Assembly: GCA_043812935.1 (NCBI GenBank)
Contig: JBDRLO010000010.1
Location: 1-5,417, forward strand
Reading direction: 5' to 3'
Source: JBDRNE01 sp043812935
Lineage (GTDB): Bacteria; Omnitrophota; Gorgyraeia; Tantalellales; Tantalellaceae
Length of the DNA stretch: 5,417 nucleotides
In this document: in pieces, positions 1 through 5,417 of the stretch
How positions within the stretch are numbered: the first letter of the stretch is position 1
How the letters are laid out: each line of letters opens with the position of its first letter
Program-made: the position numbers and the translations under genes
The notes under the pieces: model-generated
The model's database searches: none
Told to the model about the DNA's origin: nothing
The model's input: only the letters and a program-made list of their open reading frames with translations

Positions 1-139
1 TATTAATTGAAATTGGACTGCCTATTTTTGTTGGTAAAATAGAAAACAGTATTTCTATGGCATCAATTTTCTTGACGTTAGTAATGTCCCTTATGTCTTC
101 ACGAATAATCTGATGATAGTAATTTGTTGACCATTTGTT
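1..139 (-). pseudogene. Out-of-frame continuation of the AAA ATPase (start of DUF4143 region)
   Basis: Reading the minus strand from base 139 in the frame that results from dropping one T gives 46 codons without a stop up to the window edge. They include REDIRDITNVKKIDAIEIL and, further on, LPTKIGSPISIN. That pattern (RED-R-D-T, then a leucine/isoleucine-rich helix, then a GSPxSxN turn) is what I expect at the linker and start of DUF4143 in full-length relatives. The two parts therefore belong to one gene split by a +1 indel in the T8 tract. It could be a real pseudogene, a sequencing or assembly error in a homopolymer, or slippage-tolerant expression. The gene continues left of the window. 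Confidence 0.85.
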
Positions 140-719
140 AAAAAAAACTAATTGTCCCGTTCACAAATGGTTCAGGAAAACCACTAACTTTGGACAATTG
201 ATCCCAATGTTTTTTTGTAGCGTTTTTACTATTTATGTCAAAGCCCTTCAAAGGGGATTGAATGAAATCTTTAAAACTTCGATGCGAGGAACTTAATTCT
301 GCAATTGTAAACGGAAAAAGACGAAACATAAAGTATCGACCGGCAAGAGAATCGCCTCCTTTTTTATATGTATCCAAACGGCCGCTGCCTGAAATCAAAA
401 AATGATATTCGTCTTTAAATTCGTCATACATTCCTTTTAAATAATTTTTCCAGTGTTCATACTTATGAATCTCGTCAAGTATAACCAGTGGAGTAGAAGA
501 ATCAACCCTATTTATATCCTGAAAAAATGACGGATTTGATATTAATTGTTTTTTATCAGAAATAATATCCCAGTTAAAATAGAGATTATTTGGGAAAAAT
601 TGTGCAATCGCCTTAGACAAAGTTGTTTTTCCAACTTGCCGTGGCCCGCTCAGAAAAATCATTTGTTTTTCCTGAGATATTGCATTCCATAAATTTAAAT
701 AGACTGTTCTCTTAATCAT
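138..719 (-). CDS. AAA ATPase, AAA_14/DUF4143 family, N-terminal part (frame ends early)
   Basis: This frame encodes 193 residues of a P-loop ATPase. Visible motifs are Walker A GPRQVGKTT (residues 25-33), Walker B VILDEIH (79-85, acidic D82/E83), a sensor-1-like segment LISGSGRLD (108-116) and SLAGR (124-128), whose Arg128 is a candidate arginine finger. This order is typical of AAA_14 ATPases, which normally carry a C-terminal DUF4143 region and total about 370-420 residues. The protein here is therefore about half length. Family members are common accessory genes in bacteria and archaea, and their cellular role is poorly known. The ATG at 719 is chosen because the usual N-terminal IKR start and the Walker A spacing follow directly. 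No Shine-Dalgarno sequence precedes it, but a promoter-like -10 sits six bases upstream. The frame stops at 138-140 directly after a T8 run, while homology-like sequence continues in another frame. The family call is firm. Whether the gene is functional is uncertain. Confidence 0.9.
   Translation of the reverse strand: MIKRTVYLNLWNAISQEKQMIFLSGPRQVGKTTLSKAIAQFFPNNLYFNWDIISDKKQLISNPSFFQDINRVDSSTPLVILDEIHKYEHWKNYLKGMYDEFKDEYHFLISGSGRLDTYKKGGDSLAGRYFMFRLFPFTIAELSSSHRSFKDFIQSPLKGFDINSKNATKKHWDQLSKVSGFPEPFVNGTISFF
140..147 (-). other. T8 homopolymer at the frameshift site
   Basis: The coding (minus) strand has AG followed by eight T's and then AAC. With eight T's the frame reads Ser-Phe-Phe-stop. 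With seven it reads Ser-Phe-Phe-Asn-Lys-Trp and stays open to the window edge. The site is a plausible slip point for polymerase, for transcription, or for sequencing error. Confidence 0.85.
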
Positions 720-725
720 GCAACA

Positions 726-753
726 AGTTTACACTATACTCGGAAAAAGTCAA
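726..753 (-). promoter_or_regulatory. Candidate leaderless promoter of the AAA ATPase gene
   Basis: On the minus strand, TTGACT (748-753, five of six matches to the sigma-70 -35 consensus) is followed after 16 bases by TAAACT (726-731, four of six matches to the -10). Six bases then separate the -10 from the ATG at 719, so the predicted transcription start falls at or beside the start codon. The absence of a ribosome-binding site agrees with a leaderless mRNA. The -35 lies in the middle of the palindrome, so a bound protein would block RNA polymerase. Confidence 0.5.
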
Positions 754-767
754 GACTTTTTCCGAGT
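738..767. repeat. Perfect 13-bp palindrome with 4-base centre, candidate operator
   Basis: The arms ACTCGGAAAAAGT (738-750) and ACTTTTTCCGAGT (755-767) are exact reverse complements separated by CAAG. The palindrome ends 18 bases before the ATPase ATG, and its centre overlaps the probable -35 hexamer of that gene. This placement fits an operator for a dimeric repressor better than a terminator: no gene ends here, the arms are only moderately GC-rich, and the nearest T tract (773-780 read on the minus strand) lies upstream of the palindrome in the direction of the ATPase transcript. A hairpin in a longer read-through transcript remains possible. The bound protein is unknown. Confidence 0.8.
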
Positions 768-899
768 TGGGCAAAAAAAAGACAAATTTTATGCTTAATT
801 CCTCATAATACTCGCTAACTAAGATCAACTTTGACTGGATAAATACACAAAAAAGCTGCTTTTTATAAATAATATGTTCGGAGTATTTGGATATTTTAC

Positions 900-935
900 G
901 GGTAATTTCCTTCCTGAAACAGGGAATTGAGACCT
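900..935 (+). other. Imperfect stem-loop in the intergenic region
   Basis: The arm at 904-911 (AATTTCCT) can pair with 921-928 (AGGGAATT) with one G-U pair and a nine-base loop. An outer stem, GGGT (900-903) with ACCT (932-935), includes one G-U pair and closes over a three-base bulge. An alternative inner stem CCTG-AAA-CAGG competes with it. No T tract follows, so it is not a standard terminator. It lies upstream of the candidate promoter of the large gene and may not be transcribed with it. Its function is unknown and chance pairing is possible. Confidence 0.3.
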
Positions 936-986
936 GTTAGACCAATCAATTGTTAAATATAAAAAAGTGAGTTTATTCATTTTTTA

Positions 987-1016
987 TTGTCTCTCTAATA
1001 TTGTATACTCTATATA
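987..1016 (+). promoter_or_regulatory. Weak candidate sigma-70 promoter for the large gene
   Basis: TTGTCT (987-992, four of six matches) and TATATA (1011-1016, four of six) are separated by 18 bases. A closer -10 match, TATACT (1004-1009), lacks a good -35 at normal spacing. Either choice implies a 5' leader of roughly 140 bases before the ATG at 1161. The surrounding sequence is so AT-rich that chance matches are expected. Confidence 0.3.
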
Positions 1017-1090
1017 GGGATTATAGGGGTATATGTTGTTTCAATTAAATATGTTAGTTAATTATGGTGGTAGATTTCTCTATTCGCTGT

Positions 1091-1120
1091 GGGGAATTAA
1101 TATTATTTTCCTCTATTTTT
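1091..1120 (+). terminator. Weak hairpin plus T-rich tail in the leader of the large gene
   Basis: GGGGAA (1091-1096) pairs with TTCCTC (1108-1113) with one G-U pair and an 11-base loop, followed by TATTTTT (1114-1120). The layout resembles a Rho-independent terminator but the stem is only six pairs. It lies 40 bases before the start codon and inside the putative leader, so if real it could act as an attenuator. Support is thin. Confidence 0.2.
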
Positions 1121-1160
1121 AAGTAGTTTTAATAAGTATTTAACTTAGTCGGGTATCGTT

Positions 1161-4100
1161 ATGCATTTTGAAAAATTAAAAAGAAAACATTTTACAGCTC
1201 CGGTAAATGAACGGGAAATCCTGGCTTACAAGACTTGTAACAGTAGGGGGATTCGGCCTGTTCTTAAGGCGGTTGCTTTAATAGTGGCTTTGGTTTTTTT
1301 GTTTGAACAGACTGTGTTCAGTCAGGGACAAGGCCGCGTTTCAGCTGTCCAGCCAGTTACCCCGGATACCCGTATCAACCTGAATCAGTTTTCAATTCCG
1401 CGAGACATTGCTATAACCAAGGATATTAGTAAAACCAGCAGTGAAGAGCTTATCATTAATATAAAAGACGTTCATGATAATTACGGCGCACAGGAATCAA
1501 TTGTTGATATTCTTGAAAATCTTCTGGTGAATTATGATATCCGGTTTGTCGGAGTGGAGGGTTCCGAAGGGTATATTGATACCAGTGTTATCTCGGCTTT
1601 TCCCGATGAAAAAGCAAAAAAGCTTGCAGCTGACTATATGCTTAGACGCGGTAAACTTTCTGCCGGAGAATTTTTTGCGGCGCTTTCCGAAACTCCTATA
1701 ACCCTTTACGGTATTGATGACAGCGATCTTTATGTCAAAAACTATTACGCGTTTCTGAATCTTATTGAATATAAAAATCAGAATTTGAAATTTGTCGAAG
1801 GGCTTAAAAAAGCCCTTACCGCATTAGAAAGCCATGTATTTTCAGAAGAACTTAAAATACTTAACAATAATTCTGTACTCAATGGAAACGGTAATAAACG
1901 GTTCACAAAACGATGGGACTGTGTAAAAGAACTAGGACAAAAATACGGCATCAAGCTAGACGCTTATCCAAACATAAATGCTTTAATGAAAGCCGTGAAA
2001 CTGGAAAAAGCAATTGATTATGACGCAACAAATTCCGAGCGTGATGTCCTGCTGGATACCTTAACAAAAACACTCCCCAAAAACCGGTTGGAAGAGTTTG
2101 TGCTAAAAAGTTTGGCTTTTAAACTTGAAAAGATCTCAAAGAGCCAGTTTTACTCCTATCTTTTAATACTTGCCAAAGCGGAAAACATTGATAAAAGTTA
2201 TTATAAACATCTCGAAAATTTCAGCGAATATGTGACACTCTATGAATCAATTGATTTGGCGGGGTTAATGGATGAAATAGATGACTATGAATGCAAAATA
2301 CGTGAAAAACTTTTTAGAAACAACGAAGAACGTGCTCTTACAAAACTTTTAAAAGACACTGTCATACTTCATAACCTTTATTCAATACGCCTTACCAGCG
2401 GACAGCTGAAATACCTTAAAAACCATATTGATAATTTCAAAGCTTTGGAATTTCTGGATTTTATTAAAGAGGAATATGATAAATACAATATGCCTTTGCC
2501 CGCAGATTTGTCAGATTCCATGCAGATATTTGAAAGGTTGCCCGAAGCTATAACATTTTATGAAGCTGCAACTGCCAGAAACACGAAAATGGTAGAAAAC
2601 ACTATAAAAAAGATGAAGGAAAACAATGTATCCGCAGCGGCCATTATAACAGGCGGGTTTCATTCAAGAGGCATAACGGATATACTCAAATCCGACAAAA
2701 TTTCGTATCTTGTGCTTCTTCCACGGTTCAACACAAAAAACGGTAAAAGGCCCTATATTACGATTCTTACAAACAAAGCTTCAGAATACAAAGAATATGT
2801 TGATTCAGGCGAATACCTGGCAGTAACGTCACATCATCCGGAAATCATGAAAATACTGACAAGCATTGGCATGGAAAATATTTCTTTTATTGAAAAACAG
2901 GAAATAATCGGAAATCTCCTGGGGACTTATTTTTATGACCGCAGCCAGGATGGCTATAAAATTGATAAGCGCGGAGTGGAAAAAATAATAGAAATGCTCC
3001 CGTCTCTGATACTGCAGAAAAAGATTGAGGAGCAAAAAACCAGGGGTGAGAAAATTACCCCGGAAACCATTGAACAAATAAAACAGTCAAGTGACTATAA
3101 GTTTCTTGAAAAAGTAATTGCCTCAGCTATTGTTATTGTGGATGAAAACACAGGCCGCGTAAACGTGTACCTGGAAAGTGAAGAAGCCGGCAGATGTATG
3201 TATAGCGTTAAAGTTATAGAAGCAAAAGAGGGTGAAAAAGAACAGCTTGATATCAAAGTATTTAAAAATGTCACTCAGAAAGCCTTTGAAGAAGCAAAAT
3301 TTTTCCAGTCGCTTCAGTCTGCCAAAGATGCTGCAGAAAGAGCAATAATTGAAGGAACCGCACTTTCTGACAAAGTACAGAACCAACTCATGTCAGAACT
3401 CCAGAAAAAAGTTGAACTATACCTGCAGGATCTTGTTGCCACTTACGGCGATAAATTAAACTTAAGTGAGGAGCTTGATGAAGCAACTATAACTACACTG
3501 GCGGGGCGAATCGGTATCAAAAAAGGCGACCCGCTGATACAACGGTTTATAAGCGAAAACAAAGATTTAATGATCGCATCCGCGCGCGCTCAAATCAGCG
3601 ATACAACTAAAGAAGTTGAAACTGCTGTTACAGCAAAACAGGTTGAAACGAAAATACCTGTTGTTTCCACAGGCGAAACCGCGGAAACAGGGTATTCAAT
3701 GAAACGTCTTGGCACGGATGAAGATACGGGCGAAAAAGTAAGGCACTTTTTTAAACCAGAACGAATAATAGCGTATGAAAAAAAGGCAGAAAAGGTTCCT
3801 GAAACAAAAATACACGGCATGCCCGCGAAAGTCGTCAGGACCTATCTTGGAGAGATTTCAATGGGACATCAGTTTATTGCCTCTGACGGCAAGACATTGA
3901 TAATTGTTGTAAATGCTAATCCGATTTTTCTAAAAAAAATGGCAGCAACCGCTAATGTCACGGAGAAAGAAATTCTGGAAGAAACACTGTTCCATGAAGC
4001 AAGAGAAGCTTTCTGGATATCTAAAGGTTATTCTGCCCTGCAAGCGCACCGGATAGCCTGGGTTGAACAAATAACCTATTTCAGCAAAGGTTTAGAACTT

Positions 4101-5417
4101 ACTCCTTATCAGCGTTCGGAACTGGCAAGAATGACAATACAGGAACTTTCGAATCTTATTGAAGAAAACCGGACTGAACACCTGAATTTTTTCAAAAATA
4201 GCACTGATCCTGAAATACACAAATTAGCCGACTCTGCCGAGGAATATGAAACACTTCTGAAAAATGAAGCAAAACTGGAACGTTTTAGAAAACGCTGCAA
4301 TAATCTTGATAATAACCTTACGCCTTATTTAAAAAACCTCCAGAGCAATATCGATAAGTTAAACACAGAGCTCAGTAAAATTAATAGACTCCCCGGAAAA
4401 CTACTGCCGAAACTAAAACAACGCAAAGATGATTTAGAAGAACAAATAGCAAAAATCAAAAAAACAATAAACGAAAAGATTGAACAGTTTAACTCATACA
4501 AAGAGGACATAGCTGGAATTGAACAAGATAACGAAAAACAGCGAATAACTCGATTTGATACCCATCTAAAAACTGTCAGGCGGATGCTTGACGATTTTGA
4601 AAGAGATCTTACCGCGGAAATTTCACGAGATCTTGATGTCGAAAAAGCGCAAAAAAAAGCTATTCCTGTAATTACGAGCATTATTAAAAATATCAAAAAT
4701 TCACGGGACGCCGCAAAAAAACTTTATGATCGAATGATCACGGAACTTCTTCATGAACATACCGACCCTGACAATATAAAATGGATAAATATCGAATTTC
4801 AACACAAAATTAACTCAGTGGAAGTTATGATAAAAAATGTAAAAGAGGAGATAAAAAAACACTTTCCTGCGGGAAAAATGCAAAGCGAACGGAAAAAATG
4901 TGAAAAGCAATGTAACGAACTTTTGGCAGAAATTGAAACTTATAAAAGCATGATCAAAACCGCGGTTAAAGACGCTGCATTGAAAGAAGAACTTAACAGT
5001 TTGGTAAAACAAACACAGTTAAATAAGAATACTGTACAAACAAAGTTGGATGAATTGGCAGAAAAGCTCAGAACACCGGGATTTGAACCAAATATGCCGG
5101 AAATAAAGAAAGAACTTCAGGAACCAATCAACGCGTTAAGTAAAAATATCCTTCAACTAAAAGAAAAATCCAACGAGCTTTTGACCGATGAAATCAGAGC
5201 CATGTTCCAAACGGTTATTAACAAACTTTCTCTGGACCTTAAACATTTTAGAAACCTTAATATCGGATCAATTTACAGGCAGAATCTCTTGCGACAAGAG
5301 GTAAATACACGCACAGAAGACGCCCGCAAAGCTGCAAAAGAAGCCCAGGAAAAATTTGATAAAATTAAAAAGAAACTGGCAGATCCAAAACTTTCGGCAA
5401 AAAAAATAGCAAAACTT
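1161..5417 (+). CDS. Giant probably exported protein: TIKI/ChaN-like domain, HEARE domain, long coiled coil (3' partial)
   Basis: One frame runs 1,419 codons from the ATG at 1161 to the window edge with no stop, so the full protein is larger. The start is well bounded: an in-frame TAG lies at 1146-1148 with no start codon between, and the hydrophobic export segment lies at residues 33-54. No Shine-Dalgarno sequence is visible. In order I see a basic N-terminus and hydrophobic segment, then a domain at about residues 81-545 with DVHD (103-106), VEG (132-134), GIDD (184-187), ARN (472-474) and GGFH (498-501). A mixed alpha/beta stretch follows (546-812), then a T/E-rich linker (813-859), a small domain with HEARE (945-949) and H963, and a K/E-rich coiled coil from about 1018 onward. 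The spaced motifs recall ChaN, TraB/GumN/TIKI and erythromycin-esterase-like proteins, but that is by eye only. A role at the cell surface or outside the cell is inferred from the export segment and the coiled coil. The substrate is unknown. Confidence 0.95.
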   Translation, partial: MHFEKLKRKHFTAPVNEREILAYKTCNSRGIRPVLKAVALIVALVFLFEQTVFSQGQGRVSAVQPVTPDTRINLNQFSIPRDIAITKDISKTSSEELIINIKDVHDNYGAQESIVDILENLLVNYDIRFVGVEGSEGYIDTSVISAFPDEKAKKLAADYMLRRGKLSAGEFFAALSETPITLYGIDDSDLYVKNYYAFLNLIEYKNQNLKFVEGLKKALTALESHVFSEELKILNNNSVLNGNGNKRFTKRWDCVKELGQKYGIKLDAYPNINALMKAVKLEKAIDYDATNSERDVLLDTLTKTLPKNRLEEFVLKSLAFKLEKISKSQFYSYLLILAKAENIDKSYYKHLENFSEYVTLYESIDLAGLMDEIDDYECKIREKLFRNNEERALTKLLKDTVILHNLYSIRLTSGQLKYLKNHIDNFKALEFLDFIKEEYDKYNMPLPADLSDSMQIFERLPEAITFYEAATARNTKMVENTIKKMKENNVSAAAIITGGFHSRGITDILKSDKISYLVLLPRFNTKNGKRPYITILTNKASEYKEYVDSGEYLAVTSHHPEIMKILTSIGMENISFIEKQEIIGNLLGTYFYDRSQDGYKIDKRGVEKIIEMLPSLILQKKIEEQKTRGEKITPETIEQIKQSSDYKFLEKVIASAIVIVDENTGRVNVYLESEEAGRCMYSVKVIEAKEGEKEQLDIKVFKNVTQKAFEEAKFFQSLQSAKDAAERAIIEGTALSDKVQNQLMSELQKKVELYLQDLVATYGDKLNLSEELDEATITTLAGRIGIKKGDPLIQRFISENKDLMIASARAQISDTTKEVETAVTAKQVETKIPVVSTGETAETGYSMKRLGTDEDTGEKVRHFFKPERIIAYEKKAEKVPETKIHGMPAKVVRTYLGEISMGHQFIASDGKTLIIVVNANPIFLKKMAATANVTEKEILEETLFHEAREAFWISKGYSALQAHRIAWVEQITYFSKGLELTPYQRSELARMTIQELSNLIEENRTEHLNFFKNSTDPEIHKLADSAEEYETLLKNEAKLERFRKRCNNLDNNLTPYLKNLQSNIDKLNTELSKINRLPGKLLPKLKQRKDDLEEQIAKIKKTINEKIEQFNSYKEDIAGIEQDNEKQRITRFDTHLKTVRRMLDDFERDLTAEISRDLDVEKAQKKAIPVITSIIKNIKNSRDAAKKLYDRMITELLHEHTDPDNIKWINIEFQHKINSVEVMIKNVKEEIKKHFPAGKMQSERKKCEKQCNELLAEIETYKSMIKTAVKDAALKEELNSLVKQTQLNKNTVQTKLDELAEKLRTPGFEPNMPEIKKELQEPINALSKNILQLKEKSNELLTDEIRAMFQTVINKLSLDLKHFRNLNIGSIYRQNLLRQEVNTRTEDARKAAKEAQEKFDKIKKKLADPKLSAKKIAKL
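1257..1322 (+). other. Signal peptide or N-terminal membrane anchor (residues 33-54)
   Basis: A basic N-terminal region of 32 residues, rich in Lys and Arg, precedes a hydrophobic core from V34 to F48 (VLKAVALIVALVFLF). EQTVFSQG follows, where V52-F53-S54 before Gln fits a signal peptidase I site. The n-region is longer than usual, so an uncleaved anchor is the alternative. Either way the rest of the protein is predicted outside the cytoplasm. Confidence 0.75.
1401..2795 (+). other. TIKI/ChaN/EreA-like domain (residues about 81-545)
   Basis: A beta strand ends in IKDVHDNYGAQ (His105), and a second ends in FVGVEGSEG (Glu133). A third carries LYGIDDSDLY. A long helical insert of nearly 300 residues follows. 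A helix with ARNTKMVEN (Arg473) then leads to the strand AAIITGGFHSRGI (His501) and a final strand YLVLLPRF. Two separated histidines, one in a GxxH motif, together with a glutamate at a strand end are the arrangement expected of TraB/TIKI-type and ChaN-type proteins, which bind metal or heme or act as hydrolases. The insert is larger than in ordinary members. Superfamily assignment is inference from motif order. Confidence 0.5.
3813..4100 (+). other. Small domain with HEARE motif, possible metal site (residues about 885-980)
   Basis: The segment begins with HGMPAKVV (His885), has two predicted strands (TYLGEIS and TLIIVVNAN), and then a helix EETLFHEAREAFW with H945, E946 and E949. GYSALQAHRIAW follows, with H963 eighteen residues after H945. 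HExxE followed by a later His in a second helix could form a metal site like those of zincin-type peptidases, where HExxH is the usual form. It could equally be a structural helix pair. No catalytic role is shown. Confidence 0.4.
4212..5417 (+). other. Long coiled-coil region (residues about 1018-1419 and beyond)
   Basis: The last 400 residues in the window are rich in Lys, Glu, Asn and Gln with regularly spaced Leu and Ile. For example, in the stretch around NLDNNLTPYLKNLQSNI and the following DKLNTELSKI the hydrophobic residues fall at spacings 4-4-3-4-3-4-3, a clear heptad pattern. Short breaks carry prolines (RLPGKLLPKL, TPGFEPNMPEI), suggesting several helical rods joined by hinges. It would place the N-terminal domains at a distance from the C-terminal part, which lies outside the window. 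Confidence 0.8.

Larger units (their letters stand above)
720..1160. other. Divergent intergenic region, no gene seen
   Basis: About 440 AT-rich bases separate the two divergent genes. No frame here gives a convincing protein: open stretches are short, lack a start with a ribosome-binding site, and resemble no family I know. No tRNA cloverleaf, CRISPR repeat or known riboswitch was recognised. What it does hold is the palindrome and promoter next to the ATPase gene, an imperfect hairpin near 900-935, a weak promoter candidate near 987-1016 and a weak hairpin with a T-rich tail near 1091-1120. Confidence 0.7.

Noticed and set aside
738..780. Palindrome with nearby A8/T8 run as a Rho-independent terminator
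   Set aside because: No gene converges on it. On the minus strand the T run precedes rather than follows the hairpin, and on the plus strand the run is A's.
720..840. Open minus-strand frame crossing the palindrome upstream of the ATPase start
   Set aside because: It is in a different frame from the ATPase, lacks a credible start, and ends a few bases into the ATPase gene. Its sequence resembles no protein family.
850..864. Inverted repeat AAAAAGC-T-GCTTTTT, possible terminator
   Set aside because: The one-base centre forces a tiny AT-rich stem, and no gene ends upstream of it on either strand.
2829..3386. Two open frames on the minus strand within the large gene, rich in Phe and Leu
   Set aside because: They are antisense shadows of Lys/Glu-rich coding sequence. 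The plus-strand frame is continuous through them with clear domain motifs, and they match no family I recognise.
4640..4660. A8 run inside the large gene as a second frameshift site
   Set aside because: The reading frame continues unbroken through it with the same coiled-coil character on both sides, so no shift is indicated.
3590..5012. Further open frames of 63-123 codons on the minus strand opposite the coiled coil
   Set aside because: The Ser/Phe-rich compositions are what the reverse complement of Glu/Lys/Leu codons gives. No ribosome-binding sites or domains are seen, and apparent membrane segments are artefacts.

Overview
The window is AT-rich bacterial chromosomal DNA holding two divergent genes around an intergenic region of about 440 bases. 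The left edge (1-719, minus strand) carries the 5' part of an AAA ATPase gene of the AAA_14/DUF4143 family. Its reading frame is broken in a run of eight T's on the coding strand, and the matching downstream frame continues to the window edge. The right four-fifths (1161-5417, plus strand) is one uninterrupted reading frame of 1,419 codons with no stop before the window ends, so it encodes a very large, probably exported protein.

The large protein starts with a basic N-terminal stretch and a hydrophobic segment resembling a signal peptide or membrane anchor. Next comes a domain of about 460 residues whose spaced motifs (DVHD, VEG, GIDD, ARN and GGFH) recall the ChaN / TraB-GumN / TIKI / erythromycin-esterase type of fold. 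A mixed central region and a T/E-rich linker follow. Then comes a compact domain with an HEARE motif that could bind metal, and finally at least 400 residues of coiled coil running off the window.

The intergenic region holds a perfect 13-bp palindrome centred on the probable -35 element of the ATPase gene. The matching -10 lies only six bases before the ATG, which suggests a leaderless, operator-controlled transcript. The region also holds a weak candidate promoter and two modest hairpins ahead of the large gene.

The host cannot be fixed from the sequence alone. The very large secreted gene, its N-terminal hydrophobic segment and its DVHD/GGFH domain recall proteins of uncultured Omnitrophota (Candidatus Omnitrophica). 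This is a recollection-based inference, not a database result. The two genes show no obvious shared pathway: the ATPase looks like a typical mobile or accessory housekeeping-free gene, and the large protein like a cell-envelope or extracellular factor.
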